Under the pieces are notes generated by a model. It did not search any database. It was not told the DNA's origin and saw only the letters and a list, made by a program, of their open reading frames with translations. Of a DNA stretch of 64,000 bases, positions 7,565 through 15,889 are shown in pieces. Position 1 is the first letter of the stretch. Each line of letters opens with the position of its first letter. The stretch comes from Lentzea waywayandensis (lineage in GTDB: Bacteria > Actinomycetota > Actinomycetes > Mycobacteriales > Pseudonocardiaceae): assembly GCF_900115955.1 (NCBI RefSeq), contig NZ_FOYL01000004.1:62001-126000 (forward strand), written 5' to 3'. Position numbers and translations under genes: made by a program.

Positions 7565-8776
7565 ATGCGTGCCGGAAGCCCACGACTGTTGCGGGAGATC
7601 AACGACCGCGCAGCCATCGAGGCTTTGCTGCGCAACGGGCCGCTGACCAGGTCGGAGTTGGAAGGTCTGATCGGCCTCTCCAAGCCGGCGACCGCACAGC
7701 TGCTCACCCGGCTCGAAGACGCCGACACCGTGGTCCGCAACGGACTGCGTGGCGGCGGACGCGGGCCACGAGCACAGCTGTGGTCGGTCAACGGGGCGCT
7801 TGCGCACATCGCCGCTGTCGATCTCACCCCTGAGACGGTCGACATCGCGATCGCGGACATCTCCGGTGCCGTGCTCACCGAGCACAAGGCACCGATGCCC
7901 GTGAAGCACGGCGTGCTGGAGGCGTTCGTGAGCGCGGTCGGCAAGGCCTGCGGGCAAGCGGGTCTGAGTGCCGATCAGTTGCTGCACGTCGTGGTGGGCT
8001 GTCCGGGAGCGGTGAACCCCGCGAACGGCGAGCTCGCCTACGCACCACATCTGCCCGGCTGGAGCAATTTCGACATGCCCGGCCAGTTGCGGGAGCAGCT
8101 CGCGACCTCGGTGAGCGTCGAGAACGACGTCAACCTCGTCGCGCTGGAGGAGATGGTCGCCGGACGGGCCACCAAGGTGCGCGACTTCGTCGTCATCTGG
8201 CCCGCGGACCTCGTCGGTGCCGCCGTCGTCGTCAACGGATCGCTGCTGCGCGGCGCTTCCGGTGGCGCGGGCGAGATCGACGGGTTGATGATCCCCGACC
8301 GCGCGGCGGCCGACACCGACACGGACCGCTCCGGCGGCACGTTCGGTGAACTGCTCAGCAACACGTCGATCTGCAAGCTCGCACGCGCCCACGGGCTCGC
8401 CGCGCGCAACGGCCACGGTGCCGTGCGCAAGGCGTTGGCCGCGGGTCCGGCGGGCCGTGAGTTCATGGCCGATCTCGCCAAGCGCATAGCCACGGGCGTG
8501 GCTAGCGTCGTCGCGGTGCTCGACCCGGAACTCATCCTCCTGTCCGGCGACATCGCGCAGGCAGGCGGAACCACGCTGAACGACCTCGTTGCCGCGGAAC
8601 TGCGGCAACTGGTGGTGCCGAGAACACCTATTCAGCTGGCTTTGGTGACCGGGAAACCAGTGCGCAGCGGCGCACTGCACTCGGCGCTCGCCTTCGCCCG
8701 CGAAGAGGTGTTCGGCCTCCCGGCAGCCACCACGGCTCCATTCCGCGGCCCAGTGGTCGCCGGGTCCCCACGTTGA
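7565..8776 (+). CDS. csnR: ROK-family repressor, CsnR-like
   Basis: A 403-residue ROK-family regulator. An N-terminal winged helix (residues about 10-70, LRNGPLTRSELEGLIGLSKP then ATAQLLTRLEDA) is fused to a sugar-kinase-like ROK domain from about residue 80. It starts at the ATG after AGGAG (7553-7557). It heads a six-gene unit in the order regulator, binding protein, two permeases, GH4 enzyme, kinase. This is the order of the csnR-K operon of Streptomyces coelicolor/lividans, where CsnR represses uptake of chitosan oligosaccharides and the chitosanase gene. The canonical ROK zinc-cysteine cluster is not evident, as in many regulatory ROK proteins. Orthology is inferred from gene order. Confidence 0.82.
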   Translation: MRAGSPRLLREINDRAAIEALLRNGPLTRSELEGLIGLSKPATAQLLTRLEDADTVVRNGLRGGGRGPRAQLWSVNGALAHIAAVDLTPETVDIAIADISGAVLTEHKAPMPVKHGVLEAFVSAVGKACGQAGLSADQLLHVVVGCPGAVNPANGELAYAPHLPGWSNFDMPGQLREQLATSVSVENDVNLVALEEMVAGRATKVRDFVVIWPADLVGAAVVVNGSLLRGASGGAGEIDGLMIPDRAAADTDTDRSGGTFGELLSNTSICKLARAHGLAARNGHGAVRKALAAGPAGREFMADLAKRIATGVASVVAVLDPELILLSGDIAQAGGTTLNDLVAAELRQLVVPRTPIQLALVTGKPVRSGALHSALAFAREEVFGLPAATTAPFRGPVVAGSPR

Positions 8777-8792
8777 TCGAGAAGGAGTGCAC

Positions 8793-10118
8793 ATGCGCAA
8801 GCACACCCGTGCTGCCTTGCTCTGTGTCGCCGCAGCGCTGACCCTCACCGCATGTGCGGCGGGCAAGGGTGGCGGCGCGAGTTCCGATGCCGCCGCTGCT
8901 CCTGGCAAGGACGACAAGCTCACGCTCACGGTCTGGAGCAACTACTCCGACCGCGAGTACGAAGAGGTCACGAAGGCTCTCAAGACCTTCAACAAGAAGT
9001 TCCCGAACATCGAGATCAAGCACGAGGGTTCGCAGGACGACGACAAGATCACCGCGGGCATCCGTTCGGGCAACACGCCGGACGTCGCGCTGTCGTTCAC
9101 CACGGACAACATCGGCCAGTTCTGCTCCTCGGGCGCGTTCCAGCCGCTGAAGTCCTACATCGACCGCGACAAGGTCGACCTGAGCCAGCTCTCCCCGGCT
9201 GTTCAGCAGTACACCGAGTACAAGGGCAACCGCTGTGCGATGCCCATGCTCACCGACGTGTACGCCATGTACTACAACAAGGACCTGCTCTCGACGGCCG
9301 GCATCACGGCCCCGCCGAAGACGCTGGACGAGCTGTACGACGCGGCCGTGAAGGCGACCAAGAAGGCGCCCAACGGTGACATCGAGGTCGCGGGCTACCT
9401 GCCCACGATGGGCTTCTACGCCAACCGCCCGACCATCCTCGCGCCGACGTTCGGCGCGGAGTGGGAGAAGGACGGCAAGTCCGGCCTCGCCAGCTCCCCC
9501 GGCTTCACCGAGATGATGACGTTCCAGAAGAAGCTCGTCGACTTCTACGGTTACGACGCGCTGGAGCGGTTCCGCGCCGGTCTCGGCCAGGAGTACTCGG
9601 CCGACCACGCGTTCCACCAGGGCAAGATCGCGATCATGATCGACGGCGAGTACCGGACCGCCTTCCTCAAGGCGCAGGCGCCGCAGATCAAGTTCGGCAC
9701 GGCTCCGTTCCCGACCTGGAAGCCCGCCGACTACGGCACCGCGTTCACCACCGGCACGATCATGGGCATTCCCAAGGGCGCCAAGAACGCCGGCGCCGCG
9801 TGGGAGCTGATCAAGCACCTGACGTTCGACACCGACACGATCGTCGACCTGTCCAACGCCATCAAGAACGTCCCGAGCACCAAGGCCGCCATGGAGAGCT
9901 CCAAGCTCGAGGTGGACGAGCAGTTCAAGACGTTCATCGACCTGGCCAAGAGCGACAAGCTCAAGGGCAACCCGGTCACCCCCATCGGTGACGCGCACAT
10001 CAAGGCCGTCACCGACTTCTCGGTCTCCTACCAGTCCGGCAAGGTCCCGGACCTGGCGGCAGGCCTCAAGGAAGTCGACAAGAACATCGACGACCAGATC
10101 GCCAAGAGCGGCAAGTAG
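8793..10118 (+). CDS. csnE: Sugar-binding lipoprotein of an ABC importer, CsnE-like
   Basis: A 441-residue extracellular solute-binding protein. The signal peptide MRKHTRAALLCVAAALTLTA ends in a lipobox with the lipidated Cys in TACAAGKGG, so the protein is anchored on the outer face of the membrane. GAAGGAG at 8781-8787 lies five bases before the ATG at 8793, which is preferred over the GTG at 8787. The mature protein has the class 1 carbohydrate pattern (LTVWSNYSDREYEEVTKALK; MPMLTDVYAMYYNKDLL). It should capture an amino-sugar oligosaccharide and deliver it to the two following permeases. Confidence 0.9.
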   Translation: MRKHTRAALLCVAAALTLTACAAGKGGGASSDAAAAPGKDDKLTLTVWSNYSDREYEEVTKALKTFNKKFPNIEIKHEGSQDDDKITAGIRSGNTPDVALSFTTDNIGQFCSSGAFQPLKSYIDRDKVDLSQLSPAVQQYTEYKGNRCAMPMLTDVYAMYYNKDLLSTAGITAPPKTLDELYDAAVKATKKAPNGDIEVAGYLPTMGFYANRPTILAPTFGAEWEKDGKSGLASSPGFTEMMTFQKKLVDFYGYDALERFRAGLGQEYSADHAFHQGKIAIMIDGEYRTAFLKAQAPQIKFGTAPFPTWKPADYGTAFTTGTIMGIPKGAKNAGAAWELIKHLTFDTDTIVDLSNAIKNVPSTKAAMESSKLEVDEQFKTFIDLAKSDKLKGNPVTPIGDAHIKAVTDFSVSYQSGKVPDLAAGLKEVDKNIDDQIAKSGK

Positions 10119-10130
10119 GGGATTCGCAAG

Positions 10131-11105
10131 ATGACCGCCACGCTCGGCGCGCGGCCCGCCCCCGGCAAGGGGCGGGCGCGTTCCCGCCACCGTCTAGCCG
10201 TGCTCGGGTTCATGGCCCCGGCAATCATCGGCTTCGTCCTGTTCTTCGTGTACCCGTTGGTCGCCACGGTCATCTTCAGCTTCACGAAGTACGACCTGAT
10301 CAACCCACCGGAGTTCAACGGCCTCGCCAACTACGAGTTCATGTTCAAGGATCCCTTGCTGATCAAGGCGATCACGAACACGCTCTGGTTCGTCGTGGTG
10401 CTCACGATCGCGCGGACGGTGTTCGCGCTGGGCGTGGCGTCGGTCATCGCTCGTCTGAAGTCGGGCGTCGGTCTGATCCGCACGCTCTGTTACCTGCCTT
10501 CACTGGCACCGCCGGTGGCCGCGACACTCGTGTTCTTCATGGTGATGCGGCCCAACGGCGGCCCGCTCGACAAGATCCTCGGCGTCTTCGGGCTCGAGTC
10601 CCCGCTGTGGTTCTCGGACCCGGCGTGGGCCAAGCCCGGCATCACCGCGATCATGCTCTGGATCTCCGGCGACCTGATGATCATCATCCTCGCCGCGATC
10701 CTGGACGTGCCGCAGGAGCAGTACGAGGCCGCGGAGCTCGACGGCGCCGGCCCGATCCGGCGCTGGTGGCACGTCACGCTTCCGTCGATCTCACCGGTGC
10801 TGCTCTTCGGCATCGTGAACTCCGTGATCCTCGCGTTGCAGCTGTTCACACAGGCGGTCGTCGCGGGGTCGGCCGGCTCTGGAGCAGCGGACGCGACGGG
10901 ATCGACCAAATATCTCGGTTTCCCGGACAACTCGACGCTGACGTTCCCGGTTTACCTGTACACGCAGGGCTTCCGCTACTTCGACATGGGCTACGCGGCC
11001 GCCATGGCCACGGTCCTGTTCATCATCTCGTTCGCCGTGACCATCGTGCTGGTCCAGCGGATGCGCAAGAACTCCACCGCTGAGGAAGGGGGTCCGGGAG
11101 CATGA
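10131..11105 (+). CDS. csnF: Sugar ABC permease, MalF type, CsnF-like
   Basis: A 324-residue inner-membrane permease with six predicted helices. The EAA coupling loop for the ATPase is visible as YEAAELDGAGPIRRWWHVTL near residue 198. It starts 12 bases after the binding-protein stop and its stop overlaps the next permease start by four bases. It forms the transport channel together with CsnG. No ATPase gene is in this operon; the MsiK-like ATPase at 51.9 kb is the obvious candidate partner. Confidence 0.9.
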   Translation: MTATLGARPAPGKGRARSRHRLAVLGFMAPAIIGFVLFFVYPLVATVIFSFTKYDLINPPEFNGLANYEFMFKDPLLIKAITNTLWFVVVLTIARTVFALGVASVIARLKSGVGLIRTLCYLPSLAPPVAATLVFFMVMRPNGGPLDKILGVFGLESPLWFSDPAWAKPGITAIMLWISGDLMIIILAAILDVPQEQYEAAELDGAGPIRRWWHVTLPSISPVLLFGIVNSVILALQLFTQAVVAGSAGSGAADATGSTKYLGFPDNSTLTFPVYLYTQGFRYFDMGYAAAMATVLFIISFAVTIVLVQRMRKNSTAEEGGPGA

Positions 11106-11995
11106 CCGCCACGCTGACCAAACCACCGGTCGACGTCCCAGCGGAACCGGAGCAGCCGCGCCGCAAGCGCGACGTCGGCGGCATCCTGAACTGGGTCGCG
11201 ACGCACGCGATCGGGCTCGCGCTCGGCCTGATGTTCGCCACGCCGGTCGTGTTCGTCTTCCTCACCGCGGTGATGTCGGACGACCAGGCGTTCACCTCGA
11301 ACCTGTGGCCGACCGAATGGCACTGGGAGAACTTCGTCGAGGTCTTCGACAAGGCCCCGCTGTTCCAGTACCTGATCAACAGCCTCACGTACTCGCTGCT
11401 CGCGACGCTGGGCATGCTGATCTCGTCGATCCCGGCGGCCTACGCGCTCGCGAAGCTCAAGTGGCGCGGCCGGAACGTGGCGTTCATCCTCGTCATCGGC
11501 GCGATGATGCTGCCGCCGCAGGTCGTGGCCGTGCCGCTGTACGACACCTGGTCCTCGCTGAACCTGACGGGCACACTGGTCCCGTTGATCGCGCCGTACT
11601 TCCTGTTCGACGCGTTCAGCATCTTCCTGCTGCGCCAGTTCATGCTCACCATCCCGCAGTCCTATGTGGACGCGGCACGGGTGGACGGGTGCTCGGAGTT
11701 CCAGACGCTGGTCCGGATCATCATTCCGATGGCGAAGCCCGGCATCGCGGCCACCGCGCTGTTCTGCTTCCTCTTCACCTGGAACGACTACTTCGGCCCG
11801 TTGCTCTACACCGGCGAGGTCAAGGACCAGTGGACGTTGTCGCTGGCACTGGCGACGTTCAAGGGCATGCACATCGTCCAGTGGAACTCCTCGATGGCCG
11901 TCACGTTCCTGACGATGATCCCGGCCGTCGTCCTCTTCGTCTTCGCCCAGAAGTCGTTCGTCAAGGGAATCACGTTCACGGGAGTCAAGGGATGA
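11102..11995 (+). CDS. csnG: Sugar ABC permease, MalG type, CsnG-like
   Basis: A 297-residue permease of the MalG class. Residues 1-30 are cytosolic and Pro/Arg-rich, followed by six membrane helices. The EAA loop appears as YVDAARVDGCSEFQTLVRII, and the C-terminus ends in the typical FVKGITFTGVKG. It is translationally coupled at both ends: its start overlaps csnF and its stop overlaps csnH, each by four bases. Confidence 0.9.
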   Translation: MTATLTKPPVDVPAEPEQPRRKRDVGGILNWVATHAIGLALGLMFATPVVFVFLTAVMSDDQAFTSNLWPTEWHWENFVEVFDKAPLFQYLINSLTYSLLATLGMLISSIPAAYALAKLKWRGRNVAFILVIGAMMLPPQVVAVPLYDTWSSLNLTGTLVPLIAPYFLFDAFSIFLLRQFMLTIPQSYVDAARVDGCSEFQTLVRIIIPMAKPGIAATALFCFLFTWNDYFGPLLYTGEVKDQWTLSLALATFKGMHIVQWNSSMAVTFLTMIPAVVLFVFAQKSFVKGITFTGVKG

Positions 11996-13260
11996 AACTC
12001 ACCGTCGTCGGTGGCGGGTCCACCTACACACCGGAGCTGATCGACGGCATCGCCGGCCGTCGCACCAGCCTGGCGGTGGACGAGATCGTCCTCGTCGACC
12101 CGGACGAGCACCGCCTCTCACTGATCGGCCCGTTCAGCCAGCGGCTGCTGGAGCACGCGGGTCACCCGGCGAAGGTGCGCACCACCACGTCGCTCGAAGA
12201 AGGCATCGAGGGCGCGTCCGCGGTTCTGCTCCAGCTGCGCGTCGGCGGGCAGAAGGCGCGCGCTTCGGACGAGACGTTCCCGCTCACCTGCGGGTGCGTC
12301 GGCCAGGAGACCACCGGCGCGGGAGGCCTCGCCAAGGCCCTGCGGACCGTGCCGGTGGTCCTGGACATCGCGGAGAAGGTGCGCAGGATCGCGGGCCCCG
12401 ACACGTGGATCGTGAACTTCACGAACCCGGTCGGCATCGTGACGCGCGCACTGCTGCAGGAGGGTCACAAGGCGATCGGCCTGTGCAACGTGGCGATCAC
12501 GTTCCAGCGCTGGACGTCCGCACTGCTCGGCGTGGATCCGTCCACTGTGGAGCTGGAGCACGTCGGCCTGAACCACCTGACGTGGGAACGCGGCGTGTAC
12601 GTGGACGGCGTCGACCGGCTGCCTGAGCTGCTCGCCGACCACGTCGAGGGCCTGGCCGAGCACATCGGCATCGACGGCGAGCTGATGCGGCGCCTGAACA
12701 TGGTGCCGTCGTACTACCTGAACTACTTCTACAACCACGACGCCGTCGTGAAGAAGCAGCTCACCTCACCGCCGCGCGCCGAAGTCGTTGCGGCCGTCGA
12801 GAAGGAACTGCTCGACATCTACGGCGACCCGTCGGTCGTGACGAAGCCGGAGCAGCTGTCGCAACGCGGCGGCGCGTACTACTCCGAGGCGGCCGTGCAG
12901 CTCGTGCACGCGCTGACCGGTGGCGCAGGCGCTGAGAAGCACGTGGTGAACGTGCAGAACAACGGCTCGCTGCCCTTCCTGCCCGACGACGCCGTGATCG
13001 AAGTGTCCTCCACTGTGGACTCGAACGGCGGCAGGGCGCTGCCGGTCCGTCCGGTGGAACCGTCCATCTCCGGCCTGATCTCGCACGTCACCGCGTACGA
13101 GTACCTGGCGCTGGAAGCGGCCAAACACGGTGGCCGCGACCGAGTGGCGAACGCGCTGCTCGCCCACCCGCTGATCGGCCAGCACGCCATCGCGGACCAG
13201 CTGGCCGACGAGCTGATCGCGCAGAACCGCGACCTGCTGCCGTGGGTGAAGGGAAACTGA
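11992..13260 (+). CDS. csnH: GH4 family glycosidase, CsnH-like
   Basis: A 422-residue glycoside hydrolase family 4 enzyme, cytoplasmic. The family uses NAD and a divalent metal and an oxidation-elimination mechanism, typically on 6-phospho-glycosides. The nucleotide-binding start is VVGGGSTYTPELIDGI, the metal-binding cysteine lies in GLCNVAITFQ, and the NHLTWERGVYVDG block follows. The ATG at 11992 overlaps the csnG stop. With the sugar kinase next door it probably splits imported beta-linked oligosaccharides after or together with phosphorylation. The specific sugar (glucosamine oligomers by analogy with csn) is inferred. Confidence 0.87.
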   Translation: MKLTVVGGGSTYTPELIDGIAGRRTSLAVDEIVLVDPDEHRLSLIGPFSQRLLEHAGHPAKVRTTTSLEEGIEGASAVLLQLRVGGQKARASDETFPLTCGCVGQETTGAGGLAKALRTVPVVLDIAEKVRRIAGPDTWIVNFTNPVGIVTRALLQEGHKAIGLCNVAITFQRWTSALLGVDPSTVELEHVGLNHLTWERGVYVDGVDRLPELLADHVEGLAEHIGIDGELMRRLNMVPSYYLNYFYNHDAVVKKQLTSPPRAEVVAAVEKELLDIYGDPSVVTKPEQLSQRGGAYYSEAAVQLVHALTGGAGAEKHVVNVQNNGSLPFLPDDAVIEVSSTVDSNGGRALPVRPVEPSISGLISHVTAYEYLALEAAKHGGRDRVANALLAHPLIGQHAIADQLADELIAQNRDLLPWVKGN

Positions 13261-13265
13261 CAACG

Positions 13266-14279
13266 ATGACCGACCGTGTGCTCGCCATCGACGGCGGGAA
13301 CAGCAAGACCGCGGTGCTCCTGGTCGACGCGGACGGCAAGGTGCTCGCGCAGGTGCGCGGGCCCGGTGCCCCGCCGCAGACCGTGGGCATGAAGCGCGGA
13401 CTCGACGTGTTCGAGGGACTGGCACGCGAGGCCGCAGCTCAGGCGGGACTGTCCCCCGACGAGCCGATCGCCGCGCACACGTCCGCTTATCTCGCGGGAG
13501 CAGACCTGCCCCGTGAGGAGGAGGACCTGACGCGGGCGATCACCGAGCGAGGCTGGTCGAAGACGACGTTCGTCGGCAACGACACCTTCGCGTTGCTCCG
13601 CGCTGGTACCGCGGCGGCCGGTGGTATCGCGGTCGTCTGCGGCGCGGGCATCAACGCCGTGGGTGTGGCGCGCGACGGCCGGACCCACCGCTTCCCCGCT
13701 CTGGGCGCGATCTCGGGCGACTGGGGTGGCGGCGGCCAGATCGGCAACGACGCTCTCTGGCACGCCGTGCGCGCCGAGGACGGCCGGGGCAAGCCGACGT
13801 TGCTGCGCGACGCCCTGCTGGAGCACTACGGCGAGACGTCGATCTTCAACGTGGTGGAGAAGATCCACTTCGAGGAGATCGAGCTGGACCCGCACGTCCT
13901 GTGCCCGTTGGTCTTCGACGTGGCCGCGCAGGGTGACGCCGTGGCACTGGCCCAGGTCGACCGCCTGATCGAGGAGATCGTCCTGCTCGCCACCGTCTCC
14001 ATGCGCAAGCTCGACCTGATGGACGAGCCCGTGGACGTGGTGCTGGGCGGCGGAGTCCTGACCCACACCGGCGACGTGGTGGTCGGCCCCGTCCGTCAGC
14101 AGATCCTGGAAGCCGCCCCACTCGCCCAGGTCCGCCTGGTCGACGTGCCACCCGTGGTGGGCGCGGCTCTCCTCGGCCTCGACCACATCGGGGCCTCGCC
14201 GAGCGCAGAGCTGAGGCTGCGCTCGGCCTACAGCGAACACGTTCCGGCCGCCGCGCTGGACGTGGCGGCCAGCGGCTAG
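13266..14279 (+). CDS. csnK: BadF-type sugar kinase, CsnK-like
   Basis: A 337-residue ATP-dependent sugar kinase of the BadF/BadG family, last gene of the csn-like operon. The phosphate-1 loop is DGGNSKTAVLLVDADG at residues 9-24; further motifs are VVCGAGINAVG and the GDWGGGGQIGNDALW block. The ATG at 13266, six bases after the csnH stop, is preferred over the in-frame GTG at 13242 inside csnH. By analogy with csnK it phosphorylates imported glucosamine or its oligomers. The gene ends 12 bases before the first of four hairpins. Confidence 0.85.
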   Translation: MTDRVLAIDGGNSKTAVLLVDADGKVLAQVRGPGAPPQTVGMKRGLDVFEGLAREAAAQAGLSPDEPIAAHTSAYLAGADLPREEEDLTRAITERGWSKTTFVGNDTFALLRAGTAAAGGIAVVCGAGINAVGVARDGRTHRFPALGAISGDWGGGGQIGNDALWHAVRAEDGRGKPTLLRDALLEHYGETSIFNVVEKIHFEEIELDPHVLCPLVFDVAAQGDAVALAQVDRLIEEIVLLATVSMRKLDLMDEPVDVVLGGGVLTHTGDVVVGPVRQQILEAAPLAQVRLVDVPPVVGAALLGLDHIGASPSAELRLRSAYSEHVPAAALDVAASG

Positions 14280-14286
14280 ACCCACA

Positions 14287-14434
14287 GACCCCGTCTCAGG
14301 GGGTAGATCGGCGGCGGCGCCCCCTGAGACGGTCCCAACCCCACTGCTCGGGGCAGATCGGCGGCGGTGTCCCGAGCAGTGGCCCCAACCCTTTCCGAGG
14401 GGGCAGGACCGGCGGCGGCGCCTCCTCGGAAAGG
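14287..14434. repeat. Three tandem hairpins with conserved loops and different stems
   Basis: Three successive inverted repeats about 50 bases apart. H1: 13 perfect pairs, 14291-14303 with 14320-14332. H2: 12 perfect pairs plus one G-T, 14341-14352 with 14371-14382. H3: 14 pairs including one G-T, 14390-14403 with 14421-14434. The loops are 16-17 bases and nearly identical (core CGGCGGCGG), while the outer stem sequences differ completely (CCGTCTCA, CCACTGCT, CCTTTCCG) yet remain self-complementary. Spacers CCCAACC recur between H1, H2 and H3. They lie between the convergent csnK and a small exported-protein gene. Compensatory change in stems is direct evidence that the structure, in RNA or as a cruciform, is kept. 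They may be transcript-end or mRNA-protection hairpins. Confidence 0.85.
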
Positions 14435-14442
14435 CCCTACGG

Positions 14443-14485
14443 CCCCCGCAGCGACCTCACGCGCCGAGGTCGCTGCGGGGGTTTT
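14443..14485 (+). terminator. Intrinsic terminator of the csn-like operon
   Basis: A perfect 16-bp stem (14443-14458 with 14466-14481), loop of seven, followed by TTTT at 14482-14485. It is the fourth and strongest hairpin after csnK and the only one of the four with a T run, so it acts in the plus direction. Confidence 0.85.
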
Positions 14486-14765
14486 CCGCGTTCGGGGCAT
14501 CAGACGAAACATCCGTGGGCAACACTGCGGGCGAAACCGAGGACACTGCTCCGGAAGGCACCACGGTCGTCGCGGCGACGCTCTGCCGCGGAGTGACCAC
14601 CGGATTGGAATGGGGAGGCGGCGTGACCAGCACAGGCCCTCCGGCTCCGGGCGAAGCCGGGCCGGTCAGCGCGACACCGACCAGCACTCCTGCTGTGACA
14701 AGCGCTACACCGAACGAAAGGAACGGAAGCGGCAAACCAGAACGCACCCGGCAGAAGGTAGCCAT
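14457..14765 (-). CDS. Small exported or membrane-anchored Ser/Thr/Pro-rich protein
   Basis: About 102 residues from an ATG at 14765; a GTG at 14831 would add 22 residues. A basic N-terminus (CRVRS) precedes one hydrophobic segment, LPFLSFGVALVTAGVLVGVA, which could be an uncleaved anchor or a signal peptide. The rest is low-complexity Ala, Pro, Ser, Thr and Val with no cysteine. No family is recognised. Its last codons run into the terminator of the csn-like operon, so the two genes converge on the hairpin array. The antisense frames also code for long stretches here, so its reality rests on the plausible export signal. Confidence 0.45.
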   Translation of the reverse strand: MATFCRVRSGLPLPFLSFGVALVTAGVLVGVALTGPASPGAGGPVLVTPPPHSNPVVTPRQSVAATTVVPSGAVSSVSPAVLPTDVSSDAPNAENPRSDLGA

Positions 14766-14958
14766 CGAATGAGACGAATCCCCCGGAAAACCCTCAAGTA
14801 TCGCTCGATCGAGTGGTAAAAGAATCGTCACCCACTGCGACGAAACCTACGATGCCGTAACCGACGGTGGCGTAACCACGGGTTCGTTGTGCATGCTAAC
14901 TAGTCGCCTGCGGACGGGAGCCCGCGGGCAGGTAAGTCGCACGAGAAAGGGGGATGTT

Positions 14959-15747
14959 GTGCTGCTGCGTTGGAACAGTCTCGTGTCCCTGGGGGACAGC
15001 TTCACCGAGGGCATGGACGACCCGGGCCCCGGAGACAGCTACATGGGCTGGGCAGACCGGCTCGCCGGCATGATCGCCCAGCAGGCGCCTGAGTTCAGGT
15101 ACGCCAACTTCGCGATCCGCGGCAAGATGCTGCAGGAGATCATCGACGATCAGGTGCCGCTCGCCATCTCGCTCAAGCCGGACCTGGTGACGTTCTGCGG
15201 CGGCGGCAACGACATCATGCTGCCGAACAGCGATCCGGACGCGCTGGCCGAGGTCTACGAGGTTGCGGTGGCCGACCTCAGGGCCGCCGGGTGCGACGTC
15301 GTGATCTTCACGGGCTTCGACACCAGGGCCACCCCGCTGCTCAGGAGCCTCCGGGGCAAGATCGCCATCTACAACACCCACCTGTGGTCGATCGCCGAGC
15401 GCTACCACTGCCGGATGGTCGACCTGTGGTCGATGCACGCGCTGCACGACCGTCGCGCGTGGAGTGCGGACAGGTTGCACCTCTCGCCGGAAGGGCACCA
15501 GCGGGTCGCGCTCAAGGCAGCCGAGGTGCTCGGGCTGACGGACGACCACTCCTGGAACGCGCCGTGGCCCGCGCTGGAACAGATCGACTGGGTCACCCAG
15601 CGCAAAGCCGACCTGAAGTGGGCGCGAGAGCACGTGGTGCCGTGGATCGGCCGCACGCTCAGGGGTGAGTCGATGGGTGACGGCATGGCGCCGAAGAGGC
15701 CGGAACTGCTGCCACTCGCGCGCTGCACCGAAGAGAACTTCCAGTAA
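14959..15747 (+). CDS. SGNH/GDSL-family hydrolase
   Basis: A 262-residue SGNH hydrolase (esterase or lipase-like). Block I with the nucleophile is SLGDSFTEGMDD near residue 14, block III is FCGGGNDIMLPN, and block V with the catalytic Asp and His is ADRLHLSPEGHQ. The GTG at 14959 is chosen because GAAAGGGGG (14945-14953) lies five bases upstream; the open frame extends back to 14887 without a better start. There is no signal peptide, so it is probably cytoplasmic. It stands alone, followed by a strong terminator. The substrate is unknown. Confidence 0.85.
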   Translation: MLLRWNSLVSLGDSFTEGMDDPGPGDSYMGWADRLAGMIAQQAPEFRYANFAIRGKMLQEIIDDQVPLAISLKPDLVTFCGGGNDIMLPNSDPDALAEVYEVAVADLRAAGCDVVIFTGFDTRATPLLRSLRGKIAIYNTHLWSIAERYHCRMVDLWSMHALHDRRAWSADRLHLSPEGHQRVALKAAEVLGLTDDHSWNAPWPALEQIDWVTQRKADLKWAREHVVPWIGRTLRGESMGDGMAPKRPELLPLARCTEENFQ

Positions 15748-15753
15748 CAGCGA

Positions 15754-15795
15754 AAGGCCCGACCGGCATTCTCCCCCGAGTGCCGGTCGGGCCTT
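15754..15795. terminator. Terminator hairpin after the SGNH hydrolase
   Basis: A perfect 15-bp stem AAGGCCCGACCGGCA (15754-15768) with its complement at 15781-15795 and a 12-base loop. It lies six bases after the hydrolase stop and between convergent genes, so it may work in both directions. Confidence 0.8.
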
Positions 15796-15889
15796 CCAGA
15801 AGCAGGCGCCTTACCCCCTCGGTAATCCCCCACTCGGCGGCCTGCTAGTCCAACATCCCATGCTTTGGGACCAGACGACTAAACGTCCG

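Noticed and set aside
12879..14285. Long minus-strand open frame opposite csnK
   Set aside because: Shadow frame of a high-GC gene; its product is His/Arg/Gln-rich without domains, while csnK has clear kinase motifs.
14503..14514. 12-base sequence GACGAAACATCC shared with the inverted repeat at 19962-19973
   Set aside because: One copy is inside a coding frame without symmetry; a single shared 12-mer over 64 kb is compatible with chance.
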